Positions 46,700 through 58,705 of a stretch of 64,000 bases of DNA are shown here, one piece after another (within the stretch, counting starts at the first letter, position 1; each line of letters opens with the position of its first letter). Both the position numbers and the translations under genes were made by a program. The notes beneath the pieces were generated by a model. The model had not been told where the DNA came from. It searched no databases and saw nothing but the letters and a program-made list of their open reading frames with translations. The stretch covers positions 25,738,611-25,802,610 of the forward strand of contig OY720345.1 of NCBI GenBank assembly GCA_963082975.1. The letters run 5' to 3'. The DNA comes from Labia minor. Taxonomy: Eukaryota > Arthropoda > Insecta > Dermaptera > Spongiphoridae.

Positions 46700-47145
46700 A
46701 ATAGGCAATAATCATTGTGGAAGGGGTTTTCGTTCCTTGAGTTGGTCAATGTTCTGGTTTTCGTTGCCTGGCTCGATTCTCAATTTATCGACTGTTTGAA
46801 CTGCGTGCGCTTAATACTGTTTTTGCGCATGCGTATTGTCCTCCTGTCTCCATGTTTCCTTCCCCCACTGGTAGTTGCTCGCGCACCGCTCGCTCTCGCT
46901 CACTTGGTCAGTCGGCCATTCGTCACCATTTCACTTTGTTTTGACAAAATATCCAAATCATTCCGATTCGTCACTTTACTCACCAATTATTTCCTCTCTA
47001 CTCTATACTATCTATTCCCAATCACCAATTAATTCAATTCATTTGATAAACTATCCATGTCTATTTTGTCATGTAAATATTTAAGTTAGAAATACAAATC
47101 CCCAGTCATCCCGGCGGGTGATTTTGTCGTGTAAAAGAAAAGAAA
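46700..47145 (+). promoter_or_regulatory. TATA-less promoter and 5' UTR of the SPCA-like gene
   Basis: A relatively GC-rich block upstream of the first coding exon. It contains TGCGCATGCGT at about 46824-46834, a near-perfect NRF1-type palindrome, clusters of GCTCGCGC/CGCTCGCTCTCGCTC, and an arthropod-type initiator TCAGT at 46908-46912 without an obvious TATA box 30 bp upstream. Transcription from about 46910 would give a 236-nt leader before ATG 47146. A short open frame in this block (46715-47032) lacks coding character. The assignment is inference from motifs. Confidence 0.55.
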
Positions 47146-47247
47146 ATGAAATATACTAATAATTCAAAATATGAAAAGCTTAGCCAAGCTGAAAAGAAGA
47201 ATAAAGAAATCGAAGAAGAAAAACCAGACACACCATCCGTAGCCGAG
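47146..47247 (+). CDS. Probable first coding exon of SPCA-type Ca2+ ATPase
   Basis: ATG in the context AGAAAATGA opens 34 codons (MKYTNNSKYEKLSQAEKKNK..., ending DTPSVAE) followed by a donor GAG|GTAGGT. The peptide is charged and lysine/glutamate-rich, as expected for a cytosolic N-terminal tail; such tails vary in this family, so it shows no homology by itself. The exon ends in phase 0 and the exon at 54603 begins in phase 0, giving a continuous frame ...SVAE|VDAQET.... Linking the two rests on phase, strand, the promoter upstream and the lack of other exons between. It could instead start a different gene. Confidence 0.5.
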
Positions 47248-47621
47248 GTAGGTCCACTTGCTACATAAACTTAGTATTGATTATTGACTTTTTTACCTTA
47301 TTGACATTTTATTTCCGACTTTCATTTTATTAAACCATACTTCAATAAGAAATCGATAATTATAAATTTAATTGACACTATTATTCAAAACTAATAACGA
47401 GAAATATAGAATATGTTCATCCCTTTCCATATCCAATTAATAAATTTTATTTTGAAAGTTCTAATGACTTATATTATTAATAATAATTTATACAAATTAC
47501 ATCGAATATTTTTATACTTACATTGAATAATATTTAAATAACATTAATTCAACTATACGTTATACATAATATATCAATAAAATATTCAAATTTTATTTTG
47601 AAAATATTTCATTGACAAGTA

Positions 47622-47639
47622 GGCAGGTATTCACCTGCC
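47622..47639. repeat. 18-bp palindrome with E-box core
   Basis: GGCAGGTATTCACCTGCC: 7-bp arms around ATTC, in an otherwise AT-rich intron start, followed by a CTA/ACT triplet run. CACCTG is an E-box of the Snail/ZEB type; regulatory use is speculative. Confidence 0.4.
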
Positions 47640-50272
47640 GCTATTGCTACTACTACTACTACTTCTATTTAACATTCTTCTTGACATCTCCAATCCATTT
47701 TTTATTTATTTTATCATTTATTTCACCTTAATATTATTTATTTTTAGGAGTCCTATTAATTATCCTAAATAATAAAGGGAAATATACCTTGGCAAACAAC
47801 GTGAGCACCTTTTATTTTTTTTTTTTAGTTTTATTTTCTTTAAATTTAATCCATTCAATGGTGATGATAGATATCAATATTATTAACTGTTATTGCTACT
47901 TACATTTATTAATAATAAAGTCAAGAATCGATTATTTTATAAAGATATGCATATTAATAAATTGACTCCAAGTCACTAAAAATTCCTATAATAAATAAAC
48001 ACTAACACAAATTATTTCAGCTTGATTAATAAAATTTATAGTTTTATATTAATGATTTTATTCAATAAATTATATATATATAAATATATATAGCTAAAAA
48101 ATCTGCACATATATAGTAATAAAGAATAAATTAAAATTGGTTTTAACTGATTGTATTTTTTAATTTTTATGCAATATTATATTATTTTAATCGTATTGTT
48201 TATGTATATATTTATAGATAATAAAATCATTTAATCTATACTATATTAAATCATGCTAAAAATAATATATTGTTTTGCTGATTAATCACTATAAATCATA
48301 TCTTTCTACAAAGATTGATATATATATATGAAAAATTATTTTAGATTATATAGATTATATATATAAATTATATATATAAATATTTTAATATTTTAAAGGA
48401 TGTAATATTATATTATGCAGAAGTAGAATGAGTCAAAGATACTTAAATTCACAGAGGCTATATTTATACTTTAAAATTATTATTTAATGAATTTTCAAGA
48501 ATCATTTTTTTAGTTCATTCATATTTTATATATTATATAAAGCAAAAACCAAAAAGCATAATTTTAATCGATGTGGAAGCTGAGATTGTCTTTAAAAAAT
48601 TGCCTTTTCTATTTCTTCAATTTCAGTTGATGGTTTTAGAAGGATGTTTTTTTAAAATATTACAAAAAAAAATCTTTAAAATTATGTAGAAAACAGATTT
48701 TTAAAAATTGTTATTGCCTAATTAATAATAATAACGGCATGAACTGCTTTATTTTGTTAATTTGCATTATTAGTGTCTTCATTTCCTTTAAATACAATAG
48801 TATTTGAAATATTCATAACTTTAATATTGATTAAAAAAATGTTTAAAAAAGGTAATATTATTATTGTTTACTAATTTATAATATAAATTTTTATAATAAA
48901 ATGATTGTGTTACTTATATATTTTTTTTCATAATCTATTGTTTATTAAAATATAGCTAATAATTTTTTTTAGTATCCTTTTCTATTTCTACATATTTTAT
49001 ATAGAATATAAAAATATATAATATCCCTTACATAAAAAAATATTTAAGTAATAAGTGTCCATAATTATAATCATAATTAACAAATAAAAAAATATATTTT
49101 TATAAGAATACCCCCCCCCCATTTTAGACAAGTAGTGCAATTTCGTGCAAATCTTTCAAAATTACTCAATGTTATAAATTAATGATTTGGAAAAATTTGT
49201 ATCTATATACAAATAAGTAAGATAAAATTTATTAATTTTTTATATATATTTTTCTAATTTTTAAATCAAAATTTCTTTTGTATTAAAATATTTTCATATT
49301 AAGCAAGTATTTTTCAAAAAAAGAAAATGAGAATTTTTAGTTTTTTATTTTTATTTTATAAAAATTATATTTATTATGCTTAGCTAAACCATATATTTAT
49401 TAGATTAATACAATAATTTTATTTATTTATATTATTCAATTTGATCTTTCTTAAATTATAATTAATTATTATTCAGAATTCTTTCTTTTGCATATTTATT
49501 TGATGTTTTACATTTAGATTTTGTAAGTGATTAAATAAATATGTTTAAGATTTCACTCTTTTAGAAACAGGAAATTTATATGGAAACATTAAAAAATTTC
49601 TTAGCTTAAAAATGAATGAATTTTTTTCTATTTCAATAGAAATTCACTGAATCAAGTAAATTATTTTATGTCTATAAAAAGAGTAATATGAGATTCTCAT
49701 AGAACTAAAGAATATAAATGGCAATAGAATATATAACTATAAAAGTAATGAATAACTATAAAAGTAATGAATAACAAGAAACAGGATTCATCATTTTTAC
49801 AATAAAATTTAAAAGAAGAAGAAAGGGTGGTTGACTAAAATATATTTGATCTTTTCTTAATATCCCTTGCTTTTTTATATAAAACGACAAAATTGTCGTT
49901 TAAATGCTAAAATAAACGCCTTATTAGTACACAATATAGGCAATTACATTCACATTTGCAAGCAATTAAAGTACTTAAATAATCTCTTTAAATATATCAT
50001 ATTAGAAATATTTATGTGATTCTTTGTCTGATATATCGAGATAATAGGTTTTGATTTGTCCAGAATTCTTGAAAGTTACCACCCTAAACAGAACCCACAA
50101 ATGAAGCCACGAAAACATTTGGAACCATCCACTAATTAAAAAACCTCCAATTGCCCTTTCAGAAAACATTCCATTTCATATCCTCTGATTACCTCTCCTA
50201 TAGTTTAAGCTACTTTTTTAGCATTATATGACAGAGCAGAACATAAATAGTAGGTAAGATTAAGACAGTTTA

Positions 50273-50545
50273 GGACACGAATTGCTCCCTCATTCGCCCT
50301 TTTCTCTGGATTTAACCAAGAGTGACTATTTCTTGTTTCCAAACTTGAAGAAATGGCTCGGCGGAAAGATATTTGACTCCAACATTGAAATCATCTCTCA
50401 AACAAATCTATTTTGAAGTTCTCGACAAATCTTATTTTTTTGGAAGGGATAAAAAAAGTGGAGAAACTTTAGACGAAATGTTTAAAGCACAAGGAGACTA
50501 CGTTGAAAAATAAAATAATTTTTTATCAAAAAACCTATGTTTCAT
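50273..50545 (+). mobile_element. Mariner 3' fragment
   Basis: Broken + frames give KKWLGGKIFDSNIEIISQTN, FEVLDKSYFFGRD and FKAQGDYVEK, the last with its stop near 50511, matching the transposase C-terminus of the mariner at 43.8 kb. No 5' half or left terminus is present. Confidence 0.7.
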
Positions 50546-52480
50546 GACTTTCCCTCGACAAAGTTACTCTGTGTCAAACAAACAGCCCTGATCGCATATC
50601 ACCTTCAAGCTCGCCCTGTTCCCAACACTTCTATTCAATTATCCACGATACGCGATACTACAAGGCAGCTATAAACTCTTGAGATCATCAACGATTTCAC
50701 ATTACATTTCACAAATAGTCCATTAAACATACACTTACATTTAGATTTCTGATACTCCAATATACGCAATCCAATACTAACTTACTCGAAGCGTTATACT
50801 CCCGAATCTTTAGTGACCCGATTTCATAAAGATCAATTAATACCATTTCTATATTAAATTGGACTTTACATTATCATTTAAATTATTATTTATTTTAATA
50901 AAAGCAATATATGCTAATTCTAACATTTATTCAAAAATCCAATATATACATATTCATTAAATTGAATTTTTTAATATTTAGCTACCCATCTACTTTTGAT
51001 TTTAATACAAAGCTTAACTATGTGCCGAACCAATATCCTTCAAAAGTCCATCCAAGCTTCATTTTGAAATTATCATCATTTTTTATTAATCTTTCTTATG
51101 ATTAATCATCTCATACCAAAAATGAATTCTTCATATTTCATCTGGAATTATTCCAGCCTGTTATTGTAGAATCCTATTTTTCTCTGAATGTTTACTTAAA
51201 TCATAATGTATATGTATACTTTAAAATTTATCACCTATAATTAAATTTAAAATCACATGCTTAAATGCTATAAGTTATAATTATGTAATTATATCTGATT
51301 GATTTTGATTTTAAATATTAAATAAATAACAAATTATATATTATAATATTTATTATAGATAAGAAACCAAAATTAAATAAAATTAAAAGGTAATATATTA
51401 ATTAAATATTTAGGATAAGAATAAACAATATAATAAACACTTAACTAAGTTCTCTAAAAACTTATTAATCATAAACAAGGGTCATGTAGATATTTTGTAT
51501 TTTAATTAGATCCTGATTTTTAGTGATAAAATAAAATTAAAATCGTATTTAAATCAATGGCACTTTTTAAATACTGAAAATAGATTTGACCCAATCCTAA
51601 TTATATCATTGATCAAGGATTGCTACATAATAATACATAATAATTAGTTTATTTAATGTTATAATTATTAAATATTTATTTATTTACTTTCAAATTATAT
51701 TCAAAATATACTTCAATTCTTTATATATTATTTATTGTCAATATATATTAATTCATTTTGAGAGAATGATTACTTTTTAATTAATTTGTTATTATTAATT
51801 ATTATTATTAATTATTGTTTTTATTAACTTTAATTATAGATAGATATAAATAGAGAGCACTCTTATTTTTTCTGTTAATTATTAGTTTGTTTTATCAATG
51901 GTAATATCTATATTTTGATAAAGTTAATTCTTTTTTGCTTTATTTTTAAAACTTATTACATAGGTACATATCATAAGGAATAATACATTGAATCCAAAAA
52001 TTGATTATAAGTATAAATCAAATACAAATTTTTTTTTAAGATAAGATTAATAAGAGATTTTTTTTCTCAAAATGAATGATCACATTAAATTTTAATTTAT
52101 TTACAATATTTTCTTAATTCATCCAAAGTTAATTTTTTTACTTTATCAAAAATATTTATTATATATATAATATATATATTATTTTAATTTACTAACAAAA
52201 TTCTATATTTATATATAAAATTTTCTTATTTCTTGTCTTGAAAAGATTTTTATTAAACTAATATAGATCCGAGGGATTTTAAGATCAATAATCCATAAGT
52301 ATAGATCTTATTATGCAAAATCATTTAGTCCCTTCTTAATTCAAGTAATTAATATAACAATATCTATACAAATAAAAAAAAATTAGTTATCTGACTTTGG
52401 AAACATAAGATAATTTAATGTTTAACATAGATATACATCTAAATATATTTGCTCGTTTAGGTTTCCTTGTAAGGTTTTAT

Positions 52481-52785
52481 TATTATGGAAAAATATTTCC
52501 GGGTTATTTTCACGTTTAATTAGTAGATTAGAGTGTCGACCATGTCTCGACGTTTCGGCGCCCATTTTGGCGCCATTTTCAAGAGGAGATTTAGGAGGGA
52601 TTTTTTTTTTGATTCTTGGTCGTAATTTGTGTGACCATGAGCCGATGTTGGGATTTTGGGTTGAATGGGGGAAAGATTTTGGTCCGAATCTCCTAAATAA
52701 ATTATCTTCAAAATGGGCGCCTAAACGTCGAGACTCAAATCTCACAATTAACAGTGAAAATACTAGGAAATAATTTTTCATAATA
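52481..52785. mobile_element. Foldback MITE, about 305 bp
   Basis: Long inverted repeats run from both ends inwards: TATTATGGAAAA, ATTTCC, TATTTTCAC, GTCTCGACGTTT and GGCGCCCATTTT on the left each have a counterpart on the right (one or two mismatches per motif). About 100 bp per arm leave a roughly 90-bp centre. The flanks are TA-rich, consistent with a TA target. The overlapping small ORFs on both strands are by-products of the inverted repeat. Confidence 0.7.
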
Positions 52786-53992
52786 TATATATATATGTTT
52801 TCTTAAATGATTATGAGATTTCATTCTAGTTTATTATTAACCATTCCCTTCACTTAACATCTTAAATTTATTATTCGCTTCATCCGATTTACCTTTACAA
52901 ATAATTTATCTATTAAAAAAATCTACATTTTTATATTTAAAGAGTATTCATTTTCTATAATAAAATATTTTGCTTACTTTTTACCTTTTAGAATATTTTC
53001 AATCAGTATTATGATAAATAAATATAAAAATACGTTAAAATATTGAACAAATAGAAGTCGTCGTGTTATTTATTCTCTTCTGATCTCATTTATTATTATT
53101 ATATTTTTTGTTATTCACGTATGTATTCCATTATTTGTTTTTCTTTCTATATTACATCAAATTTTACTAAATATTTTATTTATTTTTATATTATTAAATT
53201 AGATTAAGGATAGGGATTTCCTTATTAAAATAAATAAATGTAAAGTCATTATTTATTTTACTTAAAATGAATATTTATCTTAAGTCTCAATGGAGAAAAA
53301 AATTATCTTTTAAAAACATATATGAATATATAATACTTTTATATAAAATTAAATATAATTTACCCGAATGTAAAATTTCTATGAATAAATATTAATTGAT
53401 AGTAAGTTGATTATTCATAAATATTAATATAAAAATGTATTTTGCAAGAAATCATGAATAATTTGTCTGTCTATCATTCTGAAGTAAATTTCTAGTATTT
53501 AAAGTTACAAAAAAATACTTGTTATCATCATTCAAAAATAATACAAATTTATATTTATTTTTATCTATTTGTTAATATAGGTATTATATAAAATAATATT
53601 CATAATTTATAAATTCGCGTGATATAATAATATTTAACTTAAAATTCTTTTTAGATTAATATCAATTAGTGTAAAAGTTTTCTAATTCATCTTCAATCTT
53701 TTACTTTTATTGCATTTCTTTTTTCCATTAAATTCTAATGTCATTAAATAATTGATTAAAAACGAAATTGATTTTATTATTGATTATTTCTGTAAAAATA
53801 TTAATGGAAATGTATTAATCATACTTTCAATTATGTAAATTATTATTAAAAAAAAAAAAAATACTATCCTAATTTACTTTTATATTAAATTGTTTTCATA
53901 CATATTTTTATCCGGATTATTTTATAATTATGTAAAAAGGTTTACACATTCAATTAACCAATTTGATAAATTTTTAATTAAAACATCTACAA

Positions 53993-54112
53993 CAGGGGTA
54001 GTTAACACGAGGTCAATTTTGTTGTGACACATGGAACTGGGTCAAATGAACATAAATGTGAGCCTGATTGTATACATATCATCAAACTTACAGTTCGTAC
54101 TTTTCTAAAATT
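53993..54112. mobile_element. Possible hAT end fragment
   Basis: Begins CAGGGGTAGTTAACACGAGG, which looks like a hAT terminus, and runs into the family-2 element. No partner end or target duplication found. Confidence 0.3.
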
Positions 54113-54454
54113 TTTTGAGAAATGTAGCTCAATCGGAAGAGGATCATTACCTACAACGTTTTGATTTTTTTCCTCTAAAGTGTCCGTAAAAATAAAGATA
54201 TATGTTTGATAGTTTTTCACAAAATTAAAAATTGTATAAAACTATCTATAGAATTTCAGCTTGATTAATTTGCTGAAAGTACCGTAATTAATTTTTTAAC
54301 ACTGCAAATCACGCGCCAACACGTGACCAAACATGCGCTGGTTAAATAAATATTATTTATTAATTTTAATTTATAATTAATTAAATTTAATTTAAATATA
54401 ATATGTGTCCAATTCAAATTGCGAGATAGTCGAGCGGAGACACTCCAGCTTATT
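54113..54454 (+). mobile_element. Helentron-like element, family 2, 3' part
   Basis: Matches the second half of the copies at 32.3 and 42.7 kb, from TTTTGAGAAATGTAGCTCA to the best-preserved 3' end of the family: GCGAGATAGT (mate of the 5' motif, 54421-54430), a hairpin AGC-GGAG-ACA-CTCC-A-GCT, then CTTATT at 54449-54454. It ends 148 bp before SPCA exon 2. Confidence 0.8.
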
Positions 54455-54602
54455 TAAAAAAAAATAATATATTTTTCGATAAATGATATTGGATTAAAAG
54501 GATTAAACTAAAAATTAATTAAAATTATTCTAACTCAAACTTTAGCAGAAATATGAAATAATTTAAATGATAAATAAATATTGGAATGTGGGATCTGTAC
54601 AG

Positions 54603-54800
54603 GTTGATGCCCAGGAGACCATGTGGCTGACAACGAGCGATGCTTGTCAGCTGAGCGCTGAGGAGGTGGCTGCTCGGCTACGCGTCGACCTGAGGACGGG
54701 TTTGCGATGGAGAGAGGCTGAGTTACGTAGACAACTTGCGGGATTCAACGAGCTCACCGTCCGGGAGGACGACCCCACATGGAAAAAATACATTGAACAG
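54603..54800 (+). CDS. Exon of secretory-pathway Ca2+/Mn2+ ATPase (SPCA family)
   Basis: Exactly 66 codons between TACAG and the donor CAG|GTAACT. The peptide includes TSDACQLSAEEVAARLRVDL, RTGL, GFNELTVREDDPTWKKYIEQ. It follows the N-terminal cytosolic domain of animal SPCA pumps: human ATP2C1 has the pattern S-x-L-x-x-x-EVA-x-x-L-x-x-DL-x-x-GL ... G-x-NE-x-x-x-x-EDEPLWKKYI-x-Q just before the first membrane helix. These P-type ATPases load the Golgi with Ca2+ and Mn2+. The codons are strikingly GC-rich compared with the introns. In-frame stops upstream and the lack of another AG leave 54602 as the most likely acceptor. The rest of the gene (membrane helices, DKTGT site) must lie beyond the window. 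Paralogue not resolved; a retained pseudo-exon is unlikely. Confidence 0.85.
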
Positions 54801-55100
54801 GTAACTAACTCAATTAACCCGCTTTCCCTGACACACACTGTCACAAATTAGAACATCAAAGATCTATTCTTGAAATGAATGAGCAGCTTTTTCTTTTTAT
54901 TCAGATCAACCCCTCCATTATAACACAATATAACAAAATATTTATTCACTATAATAAAGCAAAAATTAAATATAAACGATTAAATTCACATCTCCATAAT
55001 TTTACTTTTATCATAAAAGATTCATATAATTGAAAAATAAAAATAAACACCAACACTGAATCATTTTTTTATCAATATTATTATTATTATTATTTACGGA

Positions 55101-55305
55101 TAGACCTGGAGGATCACAGAGACCTTTAATTATTGAATTTCCCTATACCCGAACTCGAGTCTTCAGTGTGGTAGACTGTCGTGCTAACCACTATTTTTTT
55201 TATTTAAAATGTGTTTATTGAGCCAATAATATACAATTTATAATTACAAAGATTATCCCACGTTGGTTTTTACATGTGCTAACTACTAAACCACTGAAGA
55301 GTCAT
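55101..55305 (-). mobile_element. tRNA-derived SINE, copy 2, interrupted
   Basis: Minus-strand SINE as at 8785-8905, with B-box-like CGAGTTCGGGTA and A-box-like AGTGGTTAGCAC. It is split by an 82-bp insertion at 55194-55275. Confidence 0.65.
55194..55275 (-). mobile_element. Retroposed 82-bp insert inside the SINE
   Basis: Flanked by GTGCTAACCACTA (55181-55193) and GTGCTAACTACTA (55276-55288), a 13-bp target duplication with one change. On the minus strand the insert has CAATAAAC and ends in an A run, so it is a short reverse-transcribed piece, perhaps a LINE or mRNA 3' end. Confidence 0.7.
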
Positions 55306-57339
55306 TTATCAATATATATCTATTATATATATATTGAAATTTATTTTATCATTTCTATCTTAAATATATATATTTATGTAAAATATGTACGCTTAAGTAA
55401 TATAATTTTTTTTAAGATAAAATTAAAAATATCTTATGAAAAATTCAAAAATGAAAATAAATAAATGGAATGTTTCCATAAACCAAAATTTTATTTTCAC
55501 TTATCCAAGCATTTAGCTTTTATAATAATAAATTAATATTGACAAGTGCAAGCGTTAGTGATGGAATCCTTTTCAGCTGCTTGTCGGAGTTTATTCTGAT
55601 GGAAAAAGAAAATAAACATGAACGCCTTTTTAGAATTTTTCATTCAGATAAATAGAATTATAGCCAAATCATATGCCATATGGAAAAGTCATGTTTCCTG
55701 TTTCTTTTTTCATAAACATCTACTTAATCTAGAAAGATTTTTAAACAAATTGAAAAATTAAATTTGAATAAATAAAAAAAAAAATTAATAAATTTATTGA
55801 GTGCATTTAGAATCATGGATCAATAGTCATTGATATATTTAGGCAGGAAATGTGGATGTCTCATATTTAGGGTCAGATTAGGGAAAACTAAAAATAAAAT
55901 TTAGATTAATTTAAAATAGAGAATCTCATAAATGAAAAAATAAATTTTTCAATTTTTAAATGTAAAAATATTTTTCATAGCTCTATGGATTAATAAGTTG
56001 TAATGTTTGTATGTTTATAAAATTGTATAAATTTAGTCAGGTCAAGTTCTACATTCTTCATAAGATTGATTTGTTCAAATAAAAAAAATAGCTTCGAATT
56101 CTTGATGTCATTTGTCCCATTAGCACAAATGAAAATTAATCGATTTAAAAACAAAACTAGGCAATCAAAATAACATAATATTTATTTTCCCATCAATATT
56201 TATAAAAATATATTTATTAAATACTATCTATTTTAACGATATCAATTGATTTTTATTGTGTTTAGATCGTAATAAAATTGACAAAAGTCCAATCACTTAT
56301 AAAAACAAATGAAATGAAGTAGAAAACCTATTTAGAAGATTAATTAATTACATCAACACTATAATTGAAATAAAACATTATTAAATTATTTCCTTTGAGG
56401 AAAGTAAACTATTGTACTTGCAAACTAAAAACCCTCCAAAATTAAAACTATTAGAATGGTGAATCAATATGATAATTTAATGAATATCAAGGGCTCACTA
56501 GCATTTAAATGTGTTATTTATTTATCATTATTCTATTATTCGACAAAAAGTTTAGATGCATGAAATTTATTAATTAACGATTGAAATGATTAATAATTAA
56601 GTAAATAATAATTTTTTCCTTTAATCTAAGAAAATAAAACTTTTATATAAATGATTTGACATTATTATTTAAAATTTATTCTTTTTAAAAAATTGACATA
56701 ACACAAATTTTATGTAAAAATCGTCGATGGAAAATATTAAAATTGGTTTTATTATAATTAAATGTTCTTTTTTTTAAATGACCATTCACATCAACATTAA
56801 AGTTTGATTGATTCCTTATCAATATCTAACTCCTGAGTATAAAGAGGTCAAAAGGGCACAAGCATGTTAATTCATTTTTCTATTTTATCTACAAGAAATT
56901 AAAAAACAACAAAAAAAAATTGAAATATACCATATACCTCAGTATATTTGATTTTTTCTTGTACAAACAGTCAATTAATTTAATAAATTGTACTACTGTT
57001 TATTTTTTCTATATGTATTCTACTTTATTTTAAAAATAAATAACCTTTATTTACATATACATTTAAGATTTATTTAATGCGAATCCTTTTTAATTTAATT
57101 GATACTTACATTATTTATTTTATTAATGAATATTTTAAACTTTATAATCTATTATATAAATTTATAATTAAACTTCATTCAAAATTGATTTCTTTTTATT
57201 AAATATTATAATTTATTGTAGTTATTTTTAAATATAAATGGTGATAATCTTATCTTATTATACTAGCAAAAATTGTATATATATAATATATATATTTGTA
57301 TATTTTTGAGATATTAAACCACTCTAACGTTTTATTGAA

Positions 57340-57470
57340 ATTCACACCATAGATAATATTTATAAAGAAAAATCGATCTGTATTGGTTTCAGTCTCAGAA
57401 AAAAATCAACTTTATTAGTATTTTCTTAATTTAAAATAGTAAATTTAAATGACGTCACTATGTCATTCAT
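57340..57470 (+). mobile_element. Helentron-like element, family 1, old internal fragment
   Basis: Contains TTCACACCA, CTGTATTGGTTTCAGTCTC, TTATTAGTATTTTCTTAATT and ATGACGTCA in the same order as family-1 copies (compare 34146-34280). Both ends are lost. Confidence 0.5.
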
Positions 57471-57539
57471 ATTGAAATTTGCCTGTCTCCTTTTTTTTAA
57501 TTGATATTGTATTAATATTTTTTTATATTTTTATTAATA

Positions 57540-58705
57540 AATAAAAGGAAAAAAATATAACCTCCTTTCTTAATCCTACTTTCTTATTTAAAATAATATA
57601 GACAAGTATCGGTGTTAATACAATTTCAGAATTAATATTATTATCAGTAATAATCCTTGGTCGAAACAGTCTATAAGCTATTGCTACTTTAAAAATTATA
57701 AAACTGAAGTCATTTAATTATAACAACATATATATATATATATGAATATATATAATATAGGATCAAATATTTTATAAAGTAAATGTGAATATATTTTTCA
57801 TCTTGAATGAAAATCAAGTTACTTTAATTAATTTGTACCATTTTAGGAAATAAATTTTTTCTGGGTCATTTGTAGAAAACCCATTTAAAAATTTTAATAA
57901 ATAATTAAAAAATTGTAAAATTTTTAATAAAGTTTATAATAATAAATTGTATAAATTTGTTAAAGGGTCGAGCGACAGGTACTTAATATTATAATATATT
58001 AAATATTAGTTTTTATTATTATTATGGTTATTTATAAAATTAATATTTAGATATTTATTTTTATGGTTTAAAATTATTATTTCATAAATGGCGAAAACTT
58101 TTGACAAGCACTGTAGATATAACAAAGTGAGGATTGATTGTTTAGTAGATCATCGATGGGCGTATCGTGTCATTTGAGAATGTCCGTTCAACTTTCAGCT
58201 ATCAGTAACATACTACCCTACTACCATGAAGTATTTTAAAAAAACATGACAAGTATCTTAATGAGTTATTCAAAAAAATAAAAATATCGGAAACATTATA
58301 GAAAGTTAAAACTGTATATTATTTATTTATGGTAAATATTACTAAATATTAAAAATAATATAACTTTTCAAATACCATGTTCACTTCGTTCCTTGGTTAA
58401 GACGTATGTCTAAATTCTCCCCTAAATATAAACAACACGCCTTATAGTTATGCAACATTTACATAACAAAATCAATTATTTCGTGATCAAATAAATATAG
58501 GTATGTCTTCTTAAATATCTTTTTTTAGGCTTTTGTAGTTTGAAATTATTTTCAAATTAAATTTACCAAACCAACTTATAGACTGTTTCGAGCAAGAAAT
58601 ACTACTGATAATAATATTAATTCTGAAATTATATTGACACCTGTACTTCTCTATATTATTTTAAATAAGAAAAGTTATATTTTTTCTTTTTGTATTTAAA
58701 AAAAA
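57540..58705. mobile_element. Unclassified element with about 100-bp inverted ends
   Basis: 57577-57685 and 58560-58675 are inverted repeats sharing CTTATTTAAAATAATATAGA, TTTCAGAATTAATATTATTA and CGAAACAGTCTATAAG. Weaker similarity (AAAAAATATAAC) extends outwards to about 57545 and 58700. The 0.9-kb interior has no recognisable ORF. Target duplication not determined in the AT-rich flanks. Confidence 0.7.

Larger units (their letters stand above)
47248..54602 (+). other. Intron 1 of the SPCA-like gene (inferred)
   Basis: About 7.35 kb from GTAGGT to TACAG. It is extremely AT-rich and carries a mariner fragment, a foldback MITE and a family-2 Helentron-like fragment. The stretches 47700-50270, 50546-52480 and 52786-53992 hold nothing I can recognise beyond microsatellites and a C10 run at 49112-49121. 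The acceptor has a weak pyrimidine tract. Confidence 0.5.

Noticed and set aside
46715-47032. 105-codon + strand open frame in the SPCA promoter block
   Set aside because: It ends before the coding exon, has no recognisable motif and overlaps the inferred start site; more likely promoter and leader sequence.
52422-52781. Overlapping open frames on both strands, up to 119 codons
   Set aside because: They arise from the inverted-repeat MITE and mirror each other; no protein family.
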